Shown here: piece after piece, positions 28,098 through 39,158 of the stretch | Numbering within the stretch: position 1 is the first letter of the stretch | Layout of the letters: every line of letters begins with the position of its first letter | Source of the DNA: Ilyonectria destructans | Taxonomy: Eukaryota; Ascomycota; Sordariomycetes; Hypocreales; Nectriaceae | Length of the DNA: 64,000 nt | Reading direction: 5' to 3' | Assembly (NCBI GenBank): GCA_020740775.1 | Contig: JAHEWK010000021.1 | Span: 744,001 to 808,000 of the forward strand | Position numbers and translations under genes: made by a program | Notes under the pieces: model-generated | The model's input: the letters and a program-made list of their open reading frames with translations, nothing else | Told to the model about the DNA's origin: nothing | Databases searched by the model: none

Positions 28098-31000
28098 CTA
28101 GTATTGTGCAGAAGGATTATGTGACAACAATGATAATCGGGCCTCATTTACTGTCCGCTCGCACAACTGGTCCAGCCTAGCCTCGCCATCAAACATTTCC
28201 TGTGGTATTTTATTCCCGACTATGTCCTGCACCCGTGCCTTTGACAGCAACATAATACCATCAAGCGACGTGCACCGCGATAGCTGCACATACAGGCTGT
28301 ACGGATCGCACTTTCCTGGCTCGAGTTGTCCAGTTGTGGTATTCAACCTTGTTCCGGTTCCTCGCAGCTCCAGCGCAATCTCGAGGACGGTTTCGCCTTG
28401 GATTTTGTAATCGGTGCATGCGAACGCTGCAGTGCAGGGAAGTCCTCGGCGGCTCACTTCGTGCCTCTGCCAAGGCCTCCTCTTGGCCCTCTTCTTCTTC
28501 TCAATGGGTATTTGGGCACTTGTTGGAGTAAGCAGGATCGTGCCTGGTGGCATGTCATCAAACCTGAACTTCTTGGTTGACTCGGATAACAGGATAATGC
28601 CGGCAGGTGGTCCAAAGTGGAGGATAATGTTCGGGGCGAGTTGATACCCTGGGAATCTCTTGGCGTCTGGTATAACTTCCAGTGCTTTGTACTTGGCCCC
28701 GTTCACGAGCTTGAGGCCTGGGTTTATATTCTTCGTCACTACCACCGGCATGCCAGGTACGAACATGAACGTGGCCGGCACACAGATCTTGCTGTCATCT
28801 CCGACGCTGGCCATGAGCGTAGCTTCTTCCTCCGTTACCGGCAATGTATTGGGTTTACCCCAACGGTGCTGGGGTAGAAATATCCGGACTGGCTTCTGGT
28901 GGTGCCTCTGGAAGGCCAAGACCGCATCCATGTTCAAGCTCCATCTATTGCTGTTAAGGGGTGTAACTACTGTGATGCCCTTGCCCCATGGTATGGCTCG
29001 GCCTTCCTGAAAGCACCGGCTATTAAGAAGCTCCATGTCGGACTCGTCTTGCTGCCCCTGCCGGATCCGAGTCAGCAGCCGCTGCAGCTCCGGGTCCCCC
29101 GCTGCGCGCACCTGTTCGGTGAGCATAACGACGGTGGTAAATCGAGCCCAGAGTGCGTGCGCCCTCATTTCATCCGCAATCCTGAGGGCGGACCATGGCG
29201 TCAATAGCGACTTGTTTTGCACCGGGCGGAACTGGTGAAAATCTCCTGAGAGTAGTACCACTGGGATGCCGCCAAAATCTTGATTCGATCCCCGGGCGGC
29301 GCAAAGTCGCTTGTTGATATCGGAAAGGGTCTGGAGGCCCAGCATGCTCACCTCATCAATGATAAGCAGCCACTTTTCTCTCCATCTTTTTCGAGCATCA
29401 CCGTCCACGTAGGTTACCGTGGTGCCATCGTCGGCATTGCCGCTGGATGCGTTGGGTTGCATCCCACAGGCGGAGTGAATAGTCACGCCGTTGATCCGCG
29501 CTGCTGCGGCCCCCGATGTTGCCGTCATAAGCAGCCTGTGCGATACGTCTTTGCTAGCGAACAATTCCGCCAACGCCTCGATGACTCTGGACTTCCCAGT
29601 GCCGCCCTCCCCACCCAGGAACTCGCATAGTTGTGCGTTATCATTGTTCTCGACATTACTGCTATCGAAATCATCGTTGTTATCTTCGTCCCGGATGGTA
29701 TCGAGATGGCGACATACTAAAAGGAAGGCGATTTCCTGCCGCTCGTTCAAGGTGAACCTCCTTGCAATCTCCCGACCGGCATGGAGGAATGTTGTCGACG
29801 GTCCAAAGGCGACCCTGGCACTGGGTCTTTGGGTGTTCCGGGTGTCTATTTCTGGCATTTCTATGATATCTTCTCCCGCGCCCGCGAAGGTATGGTTCAG
29901 TAATGCTTCTGCGCCGGCAGCTGTGATTTGCGTAATCTGAGCTCTATCAGTGCCTTGGATTCTTTTCACAATTTCCTTGTCAGCTTGATCCTGCTTGCTC
30001 TTGATCCCTCTAAGCTGACGTTGCGTTGGGAGCTCGCTCCTGGCTACCATGCTTGGCTGGCACTGCTCTGGGTTCTCTGCGGAAGCTACAGTCTCGACAT
30101 CATCCGCAAAGTCGGTGATATCTGCTTGGGCTTCGCGGAGCTGATCTAGCATCTGCAAAAGATGCTCCGAACCAGCGGTCACCTGGTTGGGGGCTGTAGC
30201 ACCTCGTACTGTCTCAATCAATCGGCCAAGCTGGCCGACCTGGTCGGGGCGATATGCTTTTACTGGGCCTGTAGGATCTTGGAGATCATACCCCATAGCG
30301 TCGATATCATCCAAAACGGCGTCGTCCCCCGCAGCCGCCCACTGCTTTGCATCTCGCCGCGCATCTTCCGCTGATCGCTTCAAGAGCTGGATGTTGCCTG
30401 CGATAGTCCGGAGTCTTTTGGGCAGTCGCCGTCTCCAGTGCTCCCAGATTTCGTTGATGTCACCAGACGCTGCCGTAGTGAACTTCTCCCATGGTACGAA
30501 GAGTGCAAGGTGCTGTACTGCAGCTCTAGTACTAATATCAGTACATGCTCTTTGTTTATCTGTACTGTTACGTGGCTTGTGCTTACCTGCGGTATCTGTC
30601 TGCGTTTGTGTCAATATCAAAGTCCATATCGAGAAAGCCGTTAATGCACGGCACTGCATACTTCCCCGGGGGTCTTAGAACCTGCACCCAGTCCCTTCCC
30701 GGCTTCCACTTCCTTTCAAATTCTATCTTCACCAACTCCTTGGAAGATGAATCTATCCTCTTTTGTAATGTAACAAGCGACACGTAGTCATAGAAGCATA
30801 ATGTCTGCAGCACCTCTCCACGGTGGTGGTAGGCTTCAATGTAGGGTAGTTTCTTGCCATCGTTTCCCACCAAGACCCTCTCCGCGCTGGCTTCCGCGTC
30901 GTTGCCGTTGCCATTGTCACCTATGTTCTCGATAGGTCGATCATCGTCGTCGCCTAAAGTGCTACTGCATTGCTGGAGATGCGGCCAGCGTCGGAGTATT

Positions 31001-34000
31001 GCCCAGTATATCGTTGTCATATTCACATATGACCATTGTTTAGTACTCGAGAACTCACTTGGGTAATCTAGGAAGTGCGCAATCACCTCCACCTGCGATA
31101 ACGGCCGCTCGGTGAATATTCTGTTGGCGATTCTCATCAGGTACTGGCGGTTTATATTTGCCTTGGCTTCATAGTTTGCGGTTGTTGCACCTAGCCCGAC
31201 GGCGCTGGTTGTGCTGATACTCGGAAAGAGCTCTGCTGCTATGGCCACTCTCTTCCACATCGGATCTTCAATTTTTGTGGCGTAGTTTGTCAAGTAGTAT
31301 ATCAGCGCCATTGTCTTGCTTTGGGTTCCGATGAAGGAGATGTCGTGATTGTGCCGCAGCCCAACCGCCATTGACTTGTTCCATCGGTTGATCATGGGAT
31401 GTGAGCGTTGGAGCCGAAGTATGCCATCCGCGCCAAATTCGCTTTTTGTAAAGAGCTTCCAAGGCGCATGGAATCGACATGTGGGCTTTTTGTCCCCCTC
31501 CTTGTTATGAGAGTATTTGACGCAAGTTGCGGTATGGACGTGCATCTGGACCCTGCCCGCGCAAAAGTGGGCTTCATCGTCAAACTGTTCAGAGAAGCGC
31601 GCTGCATCGGTCATCAGGTAGGATATGTTGTCGTAAACCACCCTAGTCTCGCTCTCCTCGCTAAAGGCAGCAGATTCATCCAGGTCCTGGATAATAGTTC
31701 AGCTTCCGACCCCACATTGGCTTTCCGTCATGTCAGTATATGAATGTACGTACCTCAGTGAAGACAGAATCGACATATTTCAGGATTCCTTCCCTTTCCA
31801 TCGCCGCGCTCTCGTCATCCTCCATGTTCCCATGAGCACCGATAACGTTTCCAAGATCCAGGTTCCCTTCGAGCCATAGCAAACCGTGGACATGAAGAGC
31901 ACCGCGTTCGTTGGTCTCGACAGCGCCAAAATACTGTCCAATCTGACCAAACACGGATTCCTCCCCAACCTTGACGTAATGCTCGAAGAACATCTCCACT
32001 TCGCGGTGGAAGAAAATGGCAGAGCTTATGGGGTCAGTTATCGCCAGCTTCACCCTCTCATACCTATCCTGAAGGGCCCGAAGCAGGGTTGCTTCTGCGG
32101 CATGACTCTCCTCCTTTCGGTATGCTGCCAGACGTAGTTTTACCGGGTTCGTGATATCATTGGGGTTCAGCGTAAGCCAAATTGCCGGTATACCGTATCT
32201 AATAATCAATGATTTGATCTTTCTGCGCATGGCCAGCCGTGACTCCTGCGACATGACCTGCTTGTACCCAAAATATGAGACGTATCGTAGGAGCTTTTTG
32301 ATATCTTCATCTTGGGTACTCCCCCCAGCCTCTAATTCCTTTTGCACTTCTGCCAGCCTCTCAAGCGTTAACGACTGGATGATTCTCTCAACCTCGGGGA
32401 AGTCGTTCCGTCGCACGCTCACCATACTTACTCCTCTATTCCTAGACCGAACCTCTATGTTAAACACCAGGAATGAAAAGGCCGGGTGATTGGCAAAACG
32501 GCCACCGTGTCGTTGCAGTACTTTCTTCATCCATGCGTGAAGTCCGAGGTTGCGTATCGGCGGAATCGCAGCCGCTCCGGTATTATCTCTACCGGTATCA
32601 CGAACATGCCCTATGAGCTGGAGACTGTTTTTCCATAGCTCTGATTCCATCTCCTCCTTACATCGTGGCCCACCGAACCCGAATGGGAATAGTGTTGGGA
32701 ATGCTTTTGCAAGATGCCAGAGATCATTGGTATCTGCAAACTCGTTGCCTCTTAAAATGTGGACGTATGGCTCAAGGTGCGAATCTTCCGTGTTCCTGGC
32801 TGGTTGGTTGGGCGGCTGTGCTGGCGGATTGGCCTGCCCACCTTTAATTGTATCGATAGCAAATTGGATTTTGTCGACATCGGTTGCCCGTGGTGCTGTA
32901 TCTAGTGGGAACATACCAGATGCAAGGATCTCATCGAGAAAGCTTCCCATGCCCTCATACTCGAGCTCCTCCCTACTGCGCTCATCATAGAGCAGGGGAT
33001 CCTCGCTATAACTGACGTCGTTCTCGTCGTGTGCTCTACCCAATTCATCCACAATCTGTTCGAGTGACTGAGGCCCGTTATCTTCCATTCCACGTTCTGC
33101 TGGGGGCACAATATGCGCTGTTCGCGTTTCTTCCCAAGCTGATGGCTCGTCTCTCTCTATCCTGTCATAGATTTGGCTCGGGACCCCGTGTGCAGGCTCT
33201 CCCCAGCTATCCAGCTCCTCTTTGTTGATCCTGATATGTTGATAGTGGGGATTGAACTCTTTTAGCCACAGCAATGCCCGTTCCACAACTCCTCGCCGGA
33301 CTGCGAGTAACTTGGACAGATCGCTGGGGGCTGGTCTCTGTGGCCCATGCCAGGATATATGGATGTCCTCCAAAGACTGCAGAAGCGGATGTGGCAATAC
33401 TTTAGTAACCAAGTCTTGCACATTATTTGGAAACACGGTTACATGGCCCTTTACGTGCCGTGCATATGCCGTGCTCTGTTTGGTGCTTTTGGTTACCTTA
33501 ATTCTTGTGATAAAGCCGAAGTGAGTATTGAGTCCAATCAGCCTCTCCTCGACTAATGTTAAGCCTTTGAGAGCATCCGGATACATGTGCTCGCAACCAA
33601 GTGCTTGATGCAAGTTCCCACCTCGGGTCCAATTGCCTTCGCGTATCTTGGTTGCACAGGTCTCGCAGCTCGATATAGCCCTGCCAAAAGGGAAGCAATC
33701 TGGACAGGAATACGTCCGGCAGCTATCCTTCGCGGAGCTATTTGTCCACTCTTCCCAGCTAAGCTCTTTCATCTCTGCAGTGCTGATCTTCTGATAGCAC
33801 ACCATACATGTGTGTACGGGGAGAGTGTCAATATTGTGGAATGCTTGATAAAAGTCCATTGCGGTGGATACACTCCTCTCATGGGGGATCGGCTTACGCC
33901 AGGCCTTTGTGTATGATTTTCTTTCCTTCTCTTTAAACTCGTCTTCCAGATGCTTGATAGCTGTTGCTAATGCCTGGGTTTTCTCGTCAGGAATGCTGTT

Positions 34001-35311
34001 CTGGGAGATCCTGACCTGCATTCGGTTTGGCCTCTCATTTTGTCCTTGTCCGTGTTCATTAGAACCAGTATTCTTAAAGGTGGTTCCAACCCCTCCTCGA
34101 TTCTGTCTTTTGCTTTGCTCTTGCCCGTGATGTTCGGCTCCACGCTTTACGCCCGCTTGTCGTTGGCCATCCGAAAACCTCAGTGTTGTCATGTACTCGT
34201 GCCCGTCTAGCTCATTTGGCGGGTAAGATCCGCCGACATCAGCTGTCTCTACCATCTGTGTAGGCATTGGCAGGATTTCTGGTGGTGATTGTTGTTGATT
34301 GCTGTTCTTTTCATTTTGCCGTTGAATTCTCTGCTTTTTGTTGCTGGGCTGTCTCTCTTTCGAAAATCTCAGTCTACCCATACACGGCTGCATGTCCAAT
34401 CCATTATGCGGATGATATTCGCCCATGTCCGTTATCTCTGCAGCCTGTGTGGGGTTTGGTGTTATGGGAAGCTGTACTGGTGCAAGTTTTGGTTGGTGTA
34501 CTTGCTGCGGCCTCATTTCCCGAGGAGGTAGAGGATTAAATGACTGGCGTGAATGAACTGAATGGGTCCCAACAGCAACCAATGGTCTTTGCCGTTGAGT
34601 TTCTCTCATTTGCCCCCACTTTCTTTCCCGGGCATCTCTTCGTCTCAATGCACGAGATGTTCGCGGTTTGCCTCGTGATCTTGGAGGCGCCTGTATTGGT
34701 GTCGTACTCCTTGGCGGCGGTCGACTCATCCAGCTTTCACGTCCCTGTATTTGAGTATTGATGGTGTCGGCTTGGTATGCACTTGGCTGATGTTCCTGCA
34801 CCAGATTTCCTTCTCGAACATCTCTCCGCCTTGGTGCACGAGAACCTCGCGGTCTGCCTCTTTTTCTTGGACGCACTTGTGTCGGCGTCGTGCTCCCTGG
34901 TGGTGGCCGGCTCATCCAGTTTCCTGCCGCCTGTGTTTGCGCATTGGCATTGTCGATTTGATTTACACTTGATCGGTATTGCTGGCGATTACCCGGTTTT
35001 CTTGATTGGCCAGTTGATTGTGATCCCTCTAGTGCCGGGTCTATAGGTACAGTTTCTGGAATATCACCAGGTGTACTCGGTTGCACAGTAGAGTGTGACT
35101 TCCACAATGCCAGGCCCACCGGCTGGACATCCGGAACACCATCGGATATGCTTGGTTGCACAGTAGAATGTGATTCTCTTGGTGCTGCGTTTGTATTCCA
35201 GTTTGCCGCACCAAAAATATCATTGTATGTCTTCAACCCGAGACTGCTGACTGTGCTGCCAGGCGTTCGACCACGCAACCTTTCAAGTAGAGTAGATAGT
35301 GACGAATCCAT
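28098..35311 (-). CDS. Helitron Rep-helicase (RepHel), copy 1, full length
   Basis: Three exons (35311-31754, 31686-30587, 30525-28098) join in frame to 2361 aa. The first about 450 residues are Gln/Pro/Arg-rich with repeated RPRKRGRPRGS-like basic stretches that look like nuclear-localisation or AT-hook motifs. A cysteine-rich domain follows (HTCMVCYQK ... CPDCFPFGR ... CETC). The HUH nickase motif is HVHGLLWL and the YxxxY block is IYYLTNYATK. The C-terminal third is a PIF1-family helicase: Walker A GGEGGTGKS, Walker B LIIDEVSML, GDFHQFRPV, then TDYKIQGET and YVQLSRCTS. Such proteins drive rolling-circle transposition. No stop or frameshift is seen. It is divergent from the unknown gene at 36868. 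I could not fix the element ends. Confidence 0.9.
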
Positions 35312-35647
35312 TACAAGATAGTGTATGCAGTGTATTTTTAGGGTGCGTAATCATGTGTATTAAGCCAAATAGCATTATAAATATGAAAGATGAAGGTTGA
35401 TGCCATTCACAATGCTGTTTTGTCATCGGTACATTCTGGGGCAGATTTCGATTCTCCCACACCAACCTGTTCTACTCTGCTCTTGATCCGATTCTATCCC
35501 GATACTCCTACGTCATCTTTATTTCTATTATACCTATCAAACTATATGATAATATCGTCTATCGTCATTGTCTTGACCCACCTACCAATAAATAATAGGT
35601 CTATCCCACCATGGTCTTCTTTAATCTTCCAATCTCATCCCTATATC

Positions 35648-36175
35648 GGACTTGATTATTCATCCCGTCATCTGCTCGGGGCATCATCACGCCCGTATAC
35701 CAATAGAGCATCATATTCCCCCACCCTCCCGCCCTTGTGATGATTAATTTCGTGCTTGATTATTCATCCCATCATCCACTCGGAGCATTATCACACCGGT
35801 ATTCCAGTAGAGCATTATCCTATTCCTCCACCCTCTTACTTTCGTGATAATTAACTTCGGGCTTGAGTATTCATCCCCTCATCTACTCGGAGCATCATCA
35901 CGCCGGTATACCAATAGAACATCATATTCCTCCACCCTCTTATTCTTCTAACATTAATAACATCGGGCTTGATTATTCATCCCATCATCCACTCGGAGCA
36001 TCATCACACCGGTATACCAGTAGAGCATCATACTCCCCCACCCTCTTATTCTTATACCATAAATAACATCGGGCTTGATTATTCATCCCATTATCTAGTC
36101 GGAATACCGTTACACCGGTACACCAATACGGCATCATACTCCTCCACCCTCTTATTCACATGGCCGCTGCAGTAT
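35648..36175. repeat. Five tandem repeats of about 106 bp
   Basis: Units start near 35648, 35752, 35858, 35964 and 36070 with CGGGCTTGATTATTCATCCC. Each contains ACCGGTATACCARTAGARCA and a CTCCACCCTCTTATTC box. The fifth is the most diverged, and a partial sixth (ATACCAATAGA ... CCCTTCACCCTC) follows at 36178-36212. Confidence 0.9.
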
Positions 36176-36361
36176 TGATATACCAATAGATCAAAATATC
36201 CCTTCACCCTCTTTCATTGTAATGGTAACATCAATGAACACTTATGTGGTTGATATAATACACACCACGTTAGTTCATCTACCTATCATATACCGCTCAG
36301 CTCTCATACTTGTTCTTTTTTTTTTTTTTCATGCGTTAATATCTTAGTCAATCATTCGTAA

Positions 36362-36630
36362 TCATGGAAGAAGCAATTCTGTTCAACAGCTACGTTGATT
36401 GATCAATTCCGCTGTGCAAGTATCCACTTGGCAGGGATCAAGGCTCTTAACTAAAGATGCTTTACAACGATCGGCGATATGTGGTGACGTTTTGGCCAAT
36501 CCTTTGTACTCATGGAAAAAGCAAATCTGTTCACCATCTACGTTAATTGGCCAATTCAATTGTGCAAGCATCCACACCGGCAGGGATAGTAGTTCTTCGC
36601 TGAAAATGTTGGATGGAGATCGGCGATGCT
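36362..36630. repeat. Diverged tandem duplication of about 120-150 bp
   Basis: 36362-36482 and 36511-36630 share CATGGAARAAGCAAWTCTGT, TACGTTRATTGRYCAATTC, TGTGCAAGYATCCAC and GATCGGCGAT in the same order. It lies just upstream of the unknown gene. Confidence 0.75.
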
Positions 36631-36867
36631 ACATCCCGTCTGCGCAACGAAATACAGTACCTTTACCAAGTGGTATCAATCTTCGCATTGTATATACTAT
36701 ATAATTTAATCGATTATAAATATCAGATGTGTTTCTTCTTTGTTCCCTACATTTATATCCCAATCTTGCAAGCTTATCTTTCTATTGCTCTCTCTCTCAC
36801 TCTCACCGAGTCGTAATCTTAACTGCTCTCCCATTTTTTATCGAAACATTTGCTTGTTCAATATATC

Positions 36868-38379
36868 ATGTCTTCATCAACTTCTACCTCAACTTCCACT
36901 CTTAGCGGTCATCCCCCTCCGCGCATGCCTTATGACTCTCAGAAAAACCTTGGTAGTGATATGACCATGTTCTTTTTTGGTCAGCCGGATATCCCAACGC
37001 GGTTTCCTACATCAGATGAACAACTTATAAAGAGCCTCAATGTTGAAGCTCTTGGCAGGGTTTGTCTTCCACCCCCTCCCTATATGACACTGCCTGAATA
37101 TTCTGTGCTGCGTCCTGAAGAGTATCGATCCCCTGATCCACTGCCGATTTACTTTAGTCTCAACCTCTCTGTCTATAACCAGCAGATTGTTGAATCGGAG
37201 TGGGAGAATCAGTGGTTCCATTTCACTGGCAAAGTACACCCCTACGCACTGGAGTGGGTGCTACGGGAGCCTGATGTTTTCGGCGATGAAGATGGTGACG
37301 GCGAAGTGTACAAGGTTCCAGTTGTTCTCATACGCGACTTTGGATACCAAGCGTAAGCAGACTTATCATTTCCCCTTAGCTCGAGTTCGACTATCGCGCT
37401 TGCCACTAATGTAACTATCAGCATTGACCCACGAACTCTTTGCAATGGTGAGGGCTTTCCACTTATCCAACCGGTTGTTTCTTTGACCGGGCAGGTTCTC
37501 GGGACAGGTCAAACCCACTTGATCAAGGACTCTGTCCCGCTGTTGGATGATGCGCAGCTGAGATGCTGTGCATTTATCCAGTGCTGTACCTACATCACGC
37601 CGGGTCAACCATCAAAAATCCCTTTCAAAGGCTTCCACCCCTTTCAAGTTTTTATTCTCTTTCCTATTCGCGCTTTGCCATTCTCTCTCCTCCGCAAGAA
37701 GATGGCAGATAGGAAAGATACACAGTTTGTTCCAGGTGTTCCCTTCAACTGCGTCGGCAAGATTGTTGGCCTGCTTGACCATAGTCTTATGGTAGCTGCC
37801 CCTACAGTTGGTGAGAAGGACTATATTTTCATTGTCGTTCCCGACTCTTGGACGTTTCCGGACAAGAGCACGCCACCTGCACCTGCCGCTAACACAGTGC
37901 CCCCCTCTAAAACCGAACCTGGCCCATCCCAAGCTGGCGGCTTCGCAGCAGCGAGGTCTATGTTCAAGTCTCCCTCAAAGAAATCTTCACAGGTGCAACA
38001 GTCACGGTCACAATCATCACAATCGCCGCAGGGAGGTCCATCCCAACAACCCGTTACTCCATCTCAGAACAAAAGGCCCGCAACCTCCGCATCTCCATCG
38101 TCTCAGTCAAGTTCGAACAACCCCGCCCCCAAGAGACTCAGGGGGTCTACTGTAACTACCGCAACATCTCCAATCATTGCAGGGTCGCCGGTCTCCCCTT
38201 TAACATCCGTAGACTCTGATGAAAACGATAACCATGAAGAAGGTGAAGCGAAGGAAAACGAGGACTCTCGATCACCTAACATATCTGCCACACTCCGATC
38301 CTCCGTTCGTCCTAATATGAGGTCATCAACTACCGAACCAGCTGGCAGGAACAAGAGGCATCCGACAAAGAGACTTTAA
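36868..38379 (+). CDS. Unrecognised protein encoded between the two Helitron RepHel genes
   Basis: Two exons (36868-37352, 37422-38379; intron 69 nt, GTAAGC...CAG) give 480 aa. I do not recognise the family. The first about 25 residues are Ser/Thr-rich. Residues about 30-330 look globular, with alternating hydrophobic strands (VVSLTGQVLGTGQ, FNCVGKIVGLLDHSLM, DYIFIVVPDSWTF). The last about 150 residues are low-complexity Ser/Gln/Pro with basic KRLRGS-like and KRHPTKRL clusters and an acidic DSDENDNHEEGEAKENED patch. This suggests a nuclear protein. It is divergent from RepHel 1 and precedes the 3' side of RepHel 2. An element-encoded accessory factor, perhaps a single-strand-binding protein, is a guess; the strand pattern is only loosely compatible with an OB fold. 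Confidence 0.7.
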
Positions 38380-39158
38380 GTAGCCTAGTATAGTGATAGT
38401 GTGTGGTATTTTGGGTTGTTTTATTGGGTTCGAAAAACATATAGGTTGATATGTGGGGGAAATAAGCGTGCGGTTTCAACACCAGTGCGAGTGATAAAAG
38501 TCCAATGGTCTCAACACCAGCACATCTTGGCATGGCAGTTTCTTATACTCAAATTGACAATTTTCCCTCTTTGGTATTGCAACTGATTGATCTCTGCTAG
38601 TCTCAGTCCCTTGGTCCACTATCTCAATTATTCACCCTCACCCTATTGGCTAGGTCTCTTAGTTCCGCATTAAGCTCTTCAAATCGTGCCACTCAAAATG
38701 GTGCCTTCTCCTCAAAGCCTGCTGCATACGTCTTATTGGCTACGCAAAACAAAGGTAACACACACACACGCCCTATTGGCCAAGTCTCTTCATCCACCCA
38801 CCCAGAGCCGACCACTTAAAACCGTGCCCTCTTCTCAACACCTGCAACAACCCACTAGTAAAACAGGCTCTTGTTGCAAGCTTCGTACCGAAAGGCTACT
38901 TAGCGCAAGGGAGCCGCCAACTTGCCAACCACGCCCAGCTTCCAACTTCCAACTTCCCCCGGCGGACGTGCGCCTTCCCCTGTAATGAGGGTGCCTTCCG
39001 TTAGGAAGGTCTTTCTTATTCGCGCCCGACCCTTGACACCCTGGTCCCTGGCCTCTGATTGGTTGCAAAGTTAGCTACCTTCTGATTGGCTAATAAAATG
39101 GCTTCTGATTGGGTCCGCTCTCCGTTGTTATTACTGTGAACGAAACGGAGATTGCCTC
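38380..39158. other. Spacer with CCAAT-type repeats and a diverged duplication
   Basis: CTATTGGCYARGTCTCTT occurs twice (about 38642 and 38771), each followed by a CACTYAAAAYGGTGCC-like box and a YTTCTCAA box, so about 130 bp is duplicated. At least six ATTGG boxes occur between 38640 and 39115. A CCTTCC-GTTA-GGAAGG hairpin lies at 38995-39010, and CTCCGTT/AACGGAG at about 39119-39148 is another inverted repeat. No gene is seen. Confidence 0.5.

Larger units (their letters stand above)
35312..36867. promoter_or_regulatory. Divergent spacer between RepHel 1 and the unknown gene
   Basis: About 1.56 kb with a tandem array, a duplicated segment and a T15 run near 36317-36331. It should hold the promoters of both divergent genes. 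Confidence 0.45.

Noticed and set aside
35648..36175. CRISPR-like array
   Set aside because: Units are contiguous about 106-bp tandem repeats without unique spacers, in a eukaryotic context.
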